A stretch of DNA of 58,701 nt from Brochothrix campestris FSL F6-1037 (GTDB lineage: Bacteria; Bacillota; Bacilli; Lactobacillales; Listeriaceae), in the NCBI RefSeq assembly GCF_000525915.1, contig NZ_AODH01000010.1:1-58701 (forward strand), read 5' to 3'. Positions 20,134-28,988 of the stretch are shown in pieces. How positions within the stretch are numbered: position 1 is the first letter of the stretch; every line of letters begins with the position of its first letter. A program made the position numbers and the translations under genes. The notes under the pieces were generated by a model. The model searched no databases and was not told the DNA's origin. It worked only from the letters and a program-made list of their open reading frames with translations.

Positions 20134-21163
20134 GATAACCTCCTTCTGATACGAGGCAAAGTTTCAACGTATCGTAACCTAATGCTGGAACAAAGTCACG
20201 GGCCGCCTTAAGTGACGTTGCCCGTTGCTGATTTAGTTTAAAGTAGGCAATGTTAGCAGCCGAAACAAAGCGCTCAAGTGGCAGAATTTGCAACCCAATC
20301 AGCTGCACGAAATGATCGACAATGGTTGATTGTTGCAGCCGTCTGCGTGGCTCAATTTCCCGCACAGGGACACCTGCCAATAAAAGTTGATGTGTTTGTT
20401 GGGCCGATTCTGTTAGTTGTAGTGCTCGGATCGGCACTAACTGTGCTAATAGCGGCCAACTTTTTGGATAGCGTTCTAATAAATCCATCATTTCTGACAG
20501 CCCTGCTAACCATTGTAAATTGCAACGTTCGGTAGGAATGTGTTGTTTTTGAGCTGATTGTTCGGCGGTTAAACCGATGATGGGACCGCCCGTTAAGCGA
20601 TCAACAATGACATTCGGTGCGATTTCAATCGTTTCGAGTAAACTCATCAATTCATCATGATAACTTTTTGCTAAAGCGGTTTTATCGCCGCTCGCAGCTT
20701 TAAGCCACCACTGTTTACAATAGACTTGCACGCTCGTATCGCGCACAATCGGAAAATAATGGGCGATTTCTTGATGTGCATTGGCGGTCATCTGCGTGGT
20801 TAACTGCAAGGCCATTGCAAATAACGGTAGACGACGATGCCACCGCCAGCCATTAAGATGGCGATAATTCGTTTGTAAGGTAAAGTCTGACACCGCGCTC
20901 AAACCTTTATCAGTCAGTTGTAGACGGCCGTCCTCACGTTCAATTAAGGTCCCGGTTTCTAGCAACTGTTGGATGATTGTTTTTAAGGTCATAAAATGTT
21001 CGTTTTCAAGCACACCAAAAAACGGAAGGATGCGGTGCAAATAAATGTCAATCATGTTTTGACTCGTTTTATTCCCTTGTAAAATATCTGTCACTTGGCG
21101 CCGCTTTTTGGAGCCGTTTAATTGCCGCACAAGATCTAAGATTAACCGTTCATAATCCGTCAT
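20126..21163 (-). CDS. YpbB-like helix-turn-helix protein
   Basis: 345 residues, soluble. Synteny with Bacillus ypbB (always just before recQ/recS and after fer) is the main evidence. The C-terminal part has a short helix-turn-helix-like segment (GVPVREIEPRRRLQQSTIVDHFVQLI), the RecQ-associated helical domain type seen in YpbB. The body is Gln/Leu-rich with no catalytic motif that I recognise. The start codon follows AAGGAGAGGTGTCAC. It overlaps recQ by eight bases, suggesting a joint role in DNA handling, but this is inference. Confidence 0.8.
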   Translation of the reverse strand: MTDYERLILDLVRQLNGSKKRRQVTDILQGNKTSQNMIDIYLHRILPFFGVLENEHFMTLKTIIQQLLETGTLIEREDGRLQLTDKGLSAVSDFTLQTNYRHLNGWRWHRRLPLFAMALQLTTQMTANAHQEIAHYFPIVRDTSVQVYCKQWWLKAASGDKTALAKSYHDELMSLLETIEIAPNVIVDRLTGGPIIGLTAEQSAQKQHIPTERCNLQWLAGLSEMMDLLERYPKSWPLLAQLVPIRALQLTESAQQTHQLLLAGVPVREIEPRRRLQQSTIVDHFVQLIGLQILPLERFVSAANIAYFKLNQQRATSLKAARDFVPALGYDTLKLCLVSEGGYHA

Positions 21164-21235
21164 GTGACACCTCTCCTTCTCCCTCTAGTATAAACGAATC
21201 GACTGTATCCGTGAACAGTTAAGCGCTAAAACAAC

Positions 21236-21266
21236 AAAACCCCAATGGCTGCAAGGCACATTGGGG
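21236..21266 (-). terminator. Terminator after ferredoxin
   Basis: Perfect 8-bp stem CCCCAATG / CATTGGGG followed on the minus strand by TTTTGTTGT, immediately past the ferredoxin stop codon. Confidence 0.85.
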
Positions 21267-21272
21267 CTGGTG

Positions 21273-21521
21273 TTAGCTAAAACGCTCGGGATTACCCTCG
21301 AAGCTGCACGTTGCAACTTTAACAGAGTCGCTTGGACAACTCATTTGGGCATCAATCACATCGTCTTCGTCCGCTTCGTTGACTGCGATAGTACCGCTAT
21401 TATTATCATGCACCACATACGCAATGCCTTCATCGTCATAGTCATATATCTTGTCAGCACACACGCCACACATACCACAGGCGATACAGGTTGATTGATC
21501 AATAATTGTATAGACTGCCAT
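21273..21521 (-). CDS. fer: Ferredoxin, single [4Fe-4S] type
   Basis: Small electron carrier, 82 residues. Three cluster cysteines are in CIACGMCGVC and the fourth in SCPSDSVKV, the pattern of Bacillus-type 4Fe-4S ferredoxins (the region also carries one extra Cys). Very acidic, as usual. AAGGAAGTGACACA precedes the ATG. Between ribU and ypbB, with its own terminator. Confidence 0.95.
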   Translation of the reverse strand: MAVYTIIDQSTCIACGMCGVCADKIYDYDDEGIAYVVHDNNSGTIAVNEADEDDVIDAQMSCPSDSVKVATCSFEGNPERFS

Positions 21522-21535
21522 TGTGTCACTTCCTT

Positions 21536-22108
21536 TTAAGTTTGCTTACGTTGTCGCTCAATCCATTTTTGCATCCGGCCAAACATTAACAGAAAGAGAT
21601 AGCCGACAATCACTCCTTTGATAAGGTTGAATGGCATAATACTCACAACCACTGTTTTGGCATACGAGACACCTAAATCAAAATGCAATAATTTCAAGTA
21701 GACCGGTAAGAGGATGTAATAGTTAAACAACGACATAAAGACGGTCATTAAAACGGTACTCACACCGATGCCGGTTATTAACGCCTTTTTATTGCCTTTA
21801 AAGTGGCGGTAGATGTAGTGTGTCGGTAAGACATAGAGCAGCCCTGCCACAAAATTAGCAGCTTGACCAATCGGAAATGCCACTGGGCTACCAATCGTCA
21901 TATAATTAATCACATTTTTGATAAAGAGAATCAACACGCCTGCCACCGGTCCAAAAATAAAGGCACCGAGCATGGCCGGGATATCACTAAAATCAATCGT
22001 GAGAAAATCGGGGAACACCGGTAACGGAAACTTAATTAATGTTAAGATGTACGCTAGCGCACTTAACATCGAGACACTGACAAGCATTTTTACTTTTGAA
22101 TTTGTCAT
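21536..22108 (-). CDS. ribU: Riboflavin ECF transporter S component
   Basis: Integral membrane substrate-binding subunit that works with the shared energy-coupling module (EcfA, EcfA', EcfT, not encoded here). 190 residues, about six hydrophobic helices; conserved features include IKFPLPVFPDFLTIDFSDIPAMLG near residue 30-50, diagnostic of RibU, and GPVAGVLILFIKNVINY. The FMN riboswitch upstream (22271-22387) independently indicates riboflavin. 15 bp before fer. Confidence 0.96.
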   Translation of the reverse strand: MTNSKVKMLVSVSMLSALAYILTLIKFPLPVFPDFLTIDFSDIPAMLGAFIFGPVAGVLILFIKNVINYMTIGSPVAFPIGQAANFVAGLLYVLPTHYIYRHFKGNKKALITGIGVSTVLMTVFMSLFNYYILLPVYLKLLHFDLGVSYAKTVVVSIMPFNLIKGVIVGYLFLLMFGRMQKWIERQRKQT

Positions 22109-22203
22109 CCAAATTCTCTCCCTTGTTGTTCATCAAGTGAAGAGTTCTACAGTCTGAAACACGTTAAAATAAACAGCCTTTTAGTGACGTCTTATTTACA
22201 CCT

Positions 22204-22241
22204 AAAAAAAATCCCCTTGGCCTCTTATTTTAGGCAAAGGG
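22204..22241 (-). terminator. Expression-platform terminator of the FMN riboswitch
   Basis: On the minus strand CCCTTTGCCT, 8-base loop, AGGCCAAGGG (one mismatch), then eight T. It lies between the aptamer and ribU, the layout for FMN-dependent premature termination. Confidence 0.88.
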
Positions 22242-22270
22242 AAATAGGACCGCGTAACAGCCTGCGATCA

Positions 22271-22387
22271 CATCTTCTCCCATCCTGACTATACAGTCGG
22301 TCGCGGACTTACACCGCATCAGCCTCTTTTGCAAGAAGGTCGTGGACTTTTACCACCGGTCGGGAATCACACCCTGCCCTGAAGATG
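22271..22387 (-). promoter_or_regulatory. FMN riboswitch (RFN element)
   Basis: Minus-strand aptamer closed by GAAGATG/CATCTTC-type P1 pairing. Diagnostic conserved blocks occur in order: AGGGCAGGGTG, TTCCCGACCGGTGGT, AAGTCCACGA, GTGTAAGTCCGCGACCGAC, AGTCAGGATGGGAGAAG. This is the RFN element that binds FMN. With the terminator at 22204-22241 it should shut off ribU when FMN is abundant. Confidence 0.97.
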
Positions 22388-22469
22388 AACGTTTTATTTT
22401 ATTACTCCATCAGTATAGCATATCCGTTTAAATATTCAAGCCAGTTCGCTTACTTTTTGTAACTAATTA

Positions 22470-23106
22470 TTAGAGCGGCAATTGGATCACTTCTTGTGCA
22501 TCCGCAATTAGTACTGGATCGTGCGACGCATAGATGACTGGTGTGCCTTGCTGGGCAATCCGTTTTAACAGCTTAAAAACAAGGTCACGATTGGCATTAT
22601 CCAAGTTGCCGGTTGGCTCATCAGCAAAGACAATCCGTGGCTTCGTCAGTAAGAGGCGGGCTAACGCAACTCCTTGTTGCTCGCCTCCGCTGAGCGTATG
22701 CACTTTTTTCAGTAAAAAATCGCCTCTTAAACCGACTTGTTCAATCGCTTCCCGGTAAGCCAATAACCGCCCTTGTTTCTTTAACGGACTAAAGCGAGTC
22801 GCGAGTCGCCAGCGCCAAATTATCAACAACACTTTCTTCTTCAACGAGACCATAATTTTGAAAGACATAGCCAAATTCCAGACGGAAGGCACGCACTTGT
22901 TTTTGCGTTGTAATCGCTTCGCCATCAAACAGTATCCGCCCCTGCGTCGGCGTTTCAATCAGACTGATGAGATTTAATAGCGTTGTTTTTCCTGAGCCAC
23001 TGACACCGGTTAAACACGTTAATCCAGGGGCTGAGCTTGTTAAATTTGTTTCGCGAATAACGGTGGTTTTGTCATATTGTTTCATCACATTTTCAAGCTC
23101 AATCAT
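22470..23106 (-). pseudogene. ABC transporter ATPase, lactococcin-972 group, broken
   Basis: ATP-binding subunit. Walker A GVSGSGKTTLLNLISL, Q-loop FGYVFQNYGLVEEESV (typical of the bacteriocin-export/lactococcin 972 group), signature LSGGEQQGVALAR (Gly where Arg is usual), Walker B RIVFADEPTGNLD, switch His in YASHD. The frame is broken by a 7-bp tandem duplication (GCGAGTC twice, 22794-22807). Removing one unit joins NLALAT to RFSPLKK and gives 209 residues, the normal family size. Start ATG 23106 follows AGAGGTG. A duplication of this kind is unlike the homopolymer slips elsewhere and is probably a true mutation. Confidence 0.85.
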
Positions 23107-25100
23107 TGCCTTCACCTCTTCTTTTGTTTAAATGAATACTAATTAAAACACCTTGCAGACCAATCATCAACAGCAGCAGCGGCACAAACGCACTTCGATA
23201 AAACAGTAGCATTGCCAAAGAGAGGACAACAATGTCTAGCCCCATCCATTTCACGTAATGATGCGCTAAAATGCTCAGCAAGGACGAACCATAGTATGTT
23301 TCCAAGATGATTTTACGTTTGTGGCGCTCAAATAAGGCATAGTTAAAGCTTAAAAAGGCAAAGACAATGGTCATGATGGTTAAGCCGAGTAAACTGGTAT
23401 AAAAAAAGACCCGTTGTTCGTGTTGTCGCAGTTGTGCCGCGCGTTGATCATAGACCGGGGTAATTGTTTGAATCAACTCACGAATGCCACTGTCGACTAG
23501 CTTTGCTTGCCACTGCCCCGTATCTATATGGGCGTCATGACGGATTAAAAACATGTTGCGGGTCATGATGGAATAATACACGCTTGCGGCTAAATTCCCG
23601 GTGTCTACCGTCACAATCGGGTCGGGAATCTGATTGGCCGTTTCATCATAGATCGGAGACAACTCATAGGCTGAAAATAAAAAATCCGCTGCAAATCGCT
23701 CATGAATCGTTTCTTCCTCATCCTTGTATTTTACTGGCACGAGTAGATTGAGTGTGTAAGGTGCCGTCACGATATCGGCCTTACCGACCGCTTTGCCATC
23801 GGTTTGATAGATTGTGTGACGGTTTAAATACGTCGCATTCACCGTAATGGTATTGCCTTCATCGGGATCAATTTGCGCCTCAGCGCTACGGAGTTGCCAT
23901 TTTTCATCATCTTGATAATGAGGGGCATCAATAATCATCAAGTTAGTGGCGTTCTCAAGGTAAACGTCTTCACTTTTTCTTCATACGGTTGCAAGGCCTC
24001 GTAGTCCTGCGTCATAAACTGGGCACTGAATTGATCAACCGCCTTGGTTTGCTGCCACAGTGCATTTGCTTGCTGACTTTTTTTAATCGCTGAGTAATGG
24101 CTGACTGACTGTTTGACAAACAGTGGCAACACGATTAAAAAGATAATCAAAGTCACTTTACTAACAATCAGCACCGACAAGGTCGGTTTTTTCGCTTTAA
24201 TGTAAAGGTGACAATGGTTGGCACGATTGACGATAAGTAGCCAACTGAGTGTCACACTCACAATTAAGCACATTAGCAGCAGAATTGCACATCCCACAAA
24301 GACTAGCGTTTGGGTGAGATTGCTTCAACTCTGATAACGCCAAAGCAGCAACGTACACATCAGCACACTCCCGCTACCAACTCCGATTGCCAATTGACGA
24401 TAAAACAGCTGCATTATTTTTTGTAATTGTTGGCCTTTACGATAGCCCATCACCTGCATTAAGGCGCTTTTTTTCGATTGTTGAATCAACATAAAAATCA
24501 AAGCATAGGTCGTCATCGACAAACAGAGCAGAACGATAGCAATTAACAACGGTTCAGTGATAAAGGCGATTAAAAAATAAAGATTTCCCAGGAAATTTTC
24601 GTCAACAGCTACATTTGCTTGGAGGACGGTTGCTAATTGGGTTTTCGCCTTTGCCAGCTCCGCTGTTGTCCCTCGCAAATAATAGGTGCCATCGGTGCCA
24701 CTTTCACTGAGCTGTGCTAACAACTTTAGCTCGATTGTTTGCCGTTGATCAAACCACTTAAAATCACCACGTTGATTAGATAAACGCCCATCTGTTTTGT
24801 TGGCTCCGTTCGTATTCGCGATAAATCGCTCTGGTGCATTCGTATAAAGGAGCATGTTGGTGGCCGATTGCCAAACAACTTTAGTCACTTCTACCTTTGT
24901 GTCACGAGCAACCGTTTGTAAGCCTGTCACTTTTTTGCCAAAGGTAGTGCTTGTTTATCTGGCTGTTCTGATAGGACAATCACTGTTTCAGCATCGCTAT
25001 ATAACAACTTGTTTTGATTAAATAGATTTGCCCAGTAAAGCGCAATCAAAAAGAACACAATGATTTGTAGCACTAAGGTTGTTTGGATGAGTTTTTTCAT
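23099..25100 (-). pseudogene. Bacteriocin-associated membrane protein (DUF1430-like permease), broken
   Basis: One permease of about 667 residues in four fragments. ATG 25100 (AGGAGGAG upstream) begins with a membrane helix (TLVLQIIVFFLIALYW). Frame breaks occur at a T6 run (24931-24936, one base short: ALPLAKK joins VTGLQTVA) and near 23957-23965 (one base short: VKTFTL joins ENATNLMII). Between them is an in-frame TGA at 24325-24327. About eight membrane helices surround two long extracellular stretches, the layout of the bacteriocin-associated integral membrane family that partners lactococcin-972-type ATPases. Three lesions here plus one in the ATPase argue for real loss of function. No bacteriocin precursor gene is seen beside it. 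Confidence 0.8.
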
Positions 25101-25216
25101 TGTTCGTTCTCCTCCTTCTAACAAGCGTTGAGACAACTATAATAGCTGCACTCATCTAATAGTCGTTCGACAACTCTCGTTCCCTTAGTTTAGCAAGTAA
25201 AGGGAGGAAACGACAT

Positions 25217-25250
25217 CAACGCACCGTTGTTTTAACGCAACGTTCCGTTG
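25217..25250. promoter_or_regulatory. Twin-dyad candidate operator
   Basis: Two 13-bp palindromes of the form CAACG-N3-CGTTG (25217-25229 with CAC centre, 25238-25250 with TTC centre). The centres are exactly 21 bp apart, two helical turns, so both sites face the same side of the helix. They fill the start of the gap between the Xre-type regulator stop and the permease gene. The likely ligand is the neighbouring HTH protein; this is inference. Confidence 0.6.
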
Positions 25251-25706
25251 TTATTTGTTAAATAAGACTAAACTACAAAGATAGAGCAACAAAGAAAAAT
25301 TTAGACCTGCAAACAAAATCGTGTAATGACGGATGTACATTGGTTTCAGCCAAGGTCTCACCATCACGTAACTGCCTATTAAAAACAGCAGTAACAACAG
25401 TACGAGCGGCAGTTGCTGTTGTAATAGATTCAAAGTCATAATCAAACAACTGCTGACGACGGGATTACACCAGAGCCACCCAGTAGGCACAGGCAGCGCT
25501 GGCTCTGATTCATTCAGTGGTCCGAGCAATTGTTCAAAGGATACATCGAGAAAGAGCGCTAACTGATATAAACTTCCCACATCCGGCATACTCTTATTCG
25601 TTTCCCATTTAGAAATTGTTTGTGGTGTTACATGTAGGTGCTGTGCCACAAATGCTTGTGAATAGCCTTTTAATTTGCGATATTTCCGAATGTTTGCCCC
25701 TAACAT
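25251..25706 (-). CDS. Xre-family HTH regulator with C-terminal membrane domain
   Basis: About 151 residues. N-terminal Xre helix-turn-helix (IRKYRKLKGYSQAFVAQHLHVTPQTISKWETNKSMPD). After a short linker come three strongly hydrophobic segments (SCLIMTLNLLQQQLPLVLLLLLFLIGSYVMV; HYTILFAGLNFSLLLYLCSLVLF), so the repressor domain appears tied to the membrane. ATG 25706 has AAAGGAG at proper spacing; an upstream in-frame extension exists but lacks a site. The gene precedes the broken ABC transporter, with a twin palindrome right after its stop, suggesting it controls that operon in response to a membrane-level signal. Confidence 0.8.
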   Translation of the reverse strand: MLGANIRKYRKLKGYSQAFVAQHLHVTPQTISKWETNKSMPDVGSLYQLALFLDVSFEQLLGPLNESEPALPVPTGWLWCNPVVSSCLIMTLNLLQQQLPLVLLLLLFLIGSYVMVRPWLKPMYIRHYTILFAGLNFSLLLYLCSLVLFNK

Positions 25707-25764
25707 CGCATCACTCCTTTTAAAAAAAGAATAACGAAAACTATTGCCGATTGTCAATCGAAAC

Positions 25765-25799
25765 AAAAAAAGAACACCCGTGACTACTTCACGGGTGTT
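25765..25799 (-). terminator. Terminator after the thioesterase gene
   Basis: Perfect 11-bp stem AACACCCGTGA / TCACGGGTGTT, followed on the minus strand by C and seven T. Ends the resD-resE-thioesterase direction of transcription before the Xre gene. Confidence 0.93.
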
Positions 25800-25831
25800 A
25801 CAGATTATTAGCGTGTTTTAACGTCTTTTAG

Positions 25832-26347
25832 TTACTCCCATGGTCTTGCTAAGCCCAATTGACTCGCTAATTCACGTTGTTTCGCGACTTTTTGTTTGCG
25901 TTCAGCCGCACGGTCAGCACCACCGGCACAGACGATTTTTTGTTCGGCTGTCACCGGTTCAACCGTCGGCACTGGTGTCGGTTTGCCATCTTCACCAATC
26001 GCAACAAAGGTCATAAAGGCCGTTGCCGCCAACTGGCGCTCACCTGTCATCATGTTCTCTTTGACGACTTTAATAAAGATTTCCATTGATGTCCGGCCTG
26101 TATAGCACACATACGACTGCAAGCAGACCGACTCGTTGAGATGAATCGGTGCAAAGAAGCTGACATTATCTGTACTCGCCGTCACGCAGTTATGTTGCGA
26201 ATGACGTGATGCACTCACTGAGGCAATATCATCAATCATCGACATTAAATTACCACCAAATAAAGTATCAAAGGCGTTAATGTCGAATGGAAACACCCGA
26301 CTTGTTTTAGCTGTAAATGAATCGATACACGTTTTATGCATTTTCAT
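25832..26347 (-). CDS. Acyl-CoA thioesterase, hotdog fold
   Basis: Hydrolyses acyl-CoA thioesters. 171 residues with the hotdog core: NAFDTLFGGNLMSMIDDIASVSASRH (the NxxGxxFGGxxM-like catalytic region with Asp), TASTDNVSFFAPIHLNESV, and TSMEIFIKVVKEN. Similar to the cytosolic long-chain YciA/Acot type. It overlaps the resE end by 14 bp; an ATG six bases downstream (26341) is also possible. Exact substrate unknown. Confidence 0.9.
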   Translation of the reverse strand: MKMHKTCIDSFTAKTSRVFPFDINAFDTLFGGNLMSMIDDIASVSASRHSQHNCVTASTDNVSFFAPIHLNESVCLQSYVCYTGRTSMEIFIKVVKENMMTGERQLAATAFMTFVAIGEDGKPTPVPTVEPVTAEQKIVCAGGADRAAERKQKVAKQRELASQLGLARPWE

Positions 26348-28172
26348 GTTTTTTATCTCCCTTACCGATTGTTAAAGTACTCTTACTGACGAGCGGCAGC
26401 TCAATCCGGAAGGTTGTTCCTTCTCCATATTCGCTGAGCACACTAATGCGTCCGTTATGAGCCTCTATAATACTTTTGACAATTGCGAGGCCAATACCCG
26501 TTCCGACTGTTTTATGTCGTTTACGTGCCTTATCTGCTTTGTAAAAACGATTAAAGACGTAAGGTAGATCTTCGGCTGTAATACCCGGGCCGTTATCAAC
26601 AATATCAAACACTAAGAAGTAATCTGTTACATATTGTTTAATCGTTACGCGACCGCCCTCACTTTGACCTGAGGCGTAGCGCAGTGCGTTTGAGATTAAA
26701 TTGACGAATACTTGTTGCATCCGATCAGCGTCATAGTTATAGACAAAATCAGCCGTTTCAAAATCAGCTACCATCGTGACTTGATGCTCAGTCGCATAGG
26801 ATTCATACTGACGCAGCACCTTATCTACAACCGGATGTATTTCTTGGAATTTTAAATTCAAGTCAATGAAGCCTGATTCCATCCGCGTAACATCTAAGAG
26901 ATCATTCACGAGCCGTGCCAAGCGATTGGCTTCTTCGTTAATAATTGTCGAAAACTCAATCACGTCGGCTGTTGATTCTGCGACACCATCAATAATCGCT
27001 TCGCTGTAGCCGGTCATCATCGACAGTGGCGTTTTTAATTCATGCGACACATTGCTGATGAAATCGGTACGCATATTAATCATCCGTTTCAATTCGGTAT
27101 AATCACGGGTGATTGCAATCACATTAATCTCGCCACTCTCATCACGAATCAAGGTTAACACCACCGCATATGAATATTTATCGATGTCAATTTCCACTTC
27201 CTGCGTTGTTTGTGTCACGAAGGCTTCCCGCACAGCCGCGTCTAAAATCGGCGGTACTAAGCTCTCGTTTTCATTGGCTAACGACGACTGCCATTTTGAT
27301 AAGAAAATATCAGCCGGTGGGTTTTTCAAGATAATTTGGCCGTCACGTGTAAACCGTAACACGCCATCCGCCATCGCCCCTAACAACCCGCTTAACTGAT
27401 CTTTTTCGGCTTCAATCGTCTGAATGTTTGCTTTGAGAATGCGACCCATTCGATTAAATGACCGACCTAAATCGGCAATTTCATCATTTGACACAATCGG
27501 CACCTGAATGTCAAAGTCACCATAAGCGATTTGACTGGCCGCATTGCGCATCGAACGTATCGGCGCCGCAATACGCGTCGATAAGAACAAAGCAAACACC
27601 GTCACTGCAATAATACTTAAGAAGTAAAAGATGGTGACTGTTTTTGTCATCGTTACCATTGATTTATAAATATCTTCATTTGATTTAAAGACGTAGACAT
27701 AACCTTTACCTGGAATACCTTTGACGGTATAAGCGGCGGCACTAACGTAAAGCACGAGTTTCTCGTCATCGCTCTTATTTTCAATTGCAACCTTTTTAAA
27801 ACTATCGCCATTGTCACTTGTCGCTATAATCCGTTTCCCTTCCTTCTCTAACGTTTGACGCATATCAGCAGTCAAATAATGTTGATCCGACGAACGATAA
27901 ACCTCGTCTTTGGTCGGATACGTAATGATAACGTTCATGTTTTTAGGAAGCATTTCCAACGACTGCTCTTGGATGGTATCACTCGTATAATTTTGTTTGA
28001 CCATCTGCACGACCTTCGTGGTCGTCTGTTTAAGCAATTGTTTATTATCCTTTAAGTTACTCGTCGTGAAAATTTGAATGAGTAGCACGACAATAATCGT
28101 TAAGCCAATCGTCGATAGCAAAATAATTGTTACCCAGAGTTTACCGACAACACTAATAAAAAATTGTTTCAT
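26334..28172 (-). CDS. resE: Redox/respiration sensor histidine kinase ResE
   Basis: Membrane sensor kinase of the ResDE (SrrAB) system. Two membrane helices (about residues 8-36 and 175-200) flank an extracytoplasmic domain of ~135 residues. Then HAMP (STRIAAPIRSMRNAASQI), PAS-like region, phospho-acceptor His in SNVSHELKTPLSMM (about residue 377), and the ATPase N, G1 and G2 boxes (NLISNALRYA, VDNGPGI, GTGIGLAIVK). ATG 28172 with AAAGGAG upstream was preferred to a GTG at 28187. Unlike Bacillus, no resABC cytochrome c maturation genes precede resD, as in Listeria. Confidence 0.92.
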   Translation of the reverse strand: MKQFFISVVGKLWVTIILLSTIGLTIIVVLLIQIFTTSNLKDNKQLLKQTTTKVVQMVKQNYTSDTIQEQSLEMLPKNMNVIITYPTKDEVYRSSDQHYLTADMRQTLEKEGKRIIATSDNGDSFKKVAIENKSDDEKLVLYVSAAAYTVKGIPGKGYVYVFKSNEDIYKSMVTMTKTVTIFYFLSIIAVTVFALFLSTRIAAPIRSMRNAASQIAYGDFDIQVPIVSNDEIADLGRSFNRMGRILKANIQTIEAEKDQLSGLLGAMADGVLRFTRDGQIILKNPPADIFLSKWQSSLANENESLVPPILDAAVREAFVTQTTQEVEIDIDKYSYAVVLTLIRDESGEINVIAITRDYTELKRMINMRTDFISNVSHELKTPLSMMTGYSEAIIDGVAESTADVIEFSTIINEEANRLARLVNDLLDVTRMESGFIDLNLKFQEIHPVVDKVLRQYESYATEHQVTMVADFETADFVYNYDADRMQQVFVNLISNALRYASGQSEGGRVTIKQYVTDYFLVFDIVDNGPGITAEDLPYVFNRFYKADKARKRHKTVGTGIGLAIVKSIIEAHNGRISVLSEYGEGTTFRIELPLVSKSTLTIGKGDKKHENA

Positions 28173-28194
28173 CGTATCTCCTTTCACTTGAAAG

Positions 28195-28228
28195 AAAAAA
28201 CGTCTCGCCTGATAAGTCAGAACGAGAC
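28195..28228 (-). terminator. Intercistronic terminator-like hairpin between resD and resE
   Basis: Minus strand: GTCTCG, TT, CTGA-CTTA-TCAG inner stem, G, CGAGAC, G, TTTTTT. About 10 paired bases plus a T run, lying between the resD stop and the resE start. It probably lowers resE expression relative to resD. Confidence 0.75.
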
Positions 28229-28247
28229 AGCTATTTTCTTATTGAGA

Positions 28248-28970
28248 TTAATCTCTGCTTTCAAATTTATACCCGATACCCCAAACAGTTACAATCATCT
28301 TCGATACTTCCTCAGAATGTTTGTACAGTTTTTCACGCAGACGTTTAATGTGGGTGTCGACTGTTCGTAAATCACCGAAGTAATCATACTGCCACACTTC
28401 TTTTAATAACTGCTCACGTTCAAATACTTTATTCGGTGCCTTCGCTAAGAAAATCAAGAGATCATATTCTTTCGGTGTTAAGCTCACGACATTGTTAGCA
28501 ACCGTCACGCGATGTGCATCGTTATCGATGTATAACTCGTGATACACAACTACGTCACTGTTTTCTGAACCCATCGTTTGTTTCGGATTTTCATTGACAC
28601 GACGCAAGAGCGATTTCACACGCAACACAATTTCACGTGGGCTAAACGGTTTCGCGACATAGTCATCCGCACCTGTATTAAAGCCATCAATGACGTTAAC
28701 TTCTTCAGCTTTGGCAGTCAGTAATATTACGGGTGTCTTTTTGACTTGTCGAAGCTCTTTTAGGACTTCGAGGCCATCTTTTCCAGGCATCATAATATCT
28801 AATAAAATGAGATCATATTCATTGTTTAAGGCTAACTCTAACGCAGTGATACCGTTATCGGCTTGTTCAACTTGATAGTTTTCGCGCTCTAAGTACATCG
28901 CTAATAACCGTCTAATTCTATCCTCATCATCAACTACTAATACTTTTATATTATTTTCAACTGTTTCCAC
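28248..28970 (-). CDS. resD: Response regulator ResD
   Basis: OmpR/PhoB-type response regulator of 240 residues, partner of ResE, controlling anaerobic and respiratory genes. Receiver: VVDDEDRIRRL, phospho-acceptor Asp58 in LILLDIMMPGKDG, LLTAKA and the KPFSPREIVLRV Lys. Winged helix: LTPKEYDLLIFLAKAP and DLRTVDTHIKRLREKL. The start codon is GTG (28970) with GGGGG seven bases upstream; no ATG fits. It follows rluB after 18 bp. Confidence 0.95.
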   Translation of the reverse strand: METVENNIKVLVVDDEDRIRRLLAMYLERENYQVEQADNGITALELALNNEYDLILLDIMMPGKDGLEVLKELRQVKKTPVILLTAKAEEVNVIDGFNTGADDYVAKPFSPREIVLRVKSLLRRVNENPKQTMGSENSDVVVYHELYIDNDAHRVTVANNVVSLTPKEYDLLIFLAKAPNKVFEREQLLKEVWQYDYFGDLRTVDTHIKRLREKLYKHSEEVSKMIVTVWGIGYKFESRD

Positions 28971-28988
28971 ACAAATGCCCCCTGAAAT

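Noticed and set aside
24325..24327. TGA read as tryptophan (alternative code)
   Set aside because: Two in-frame TGA occur only in genes that also have other lesions, and TGA serves as a normal stop, for example in aroH.
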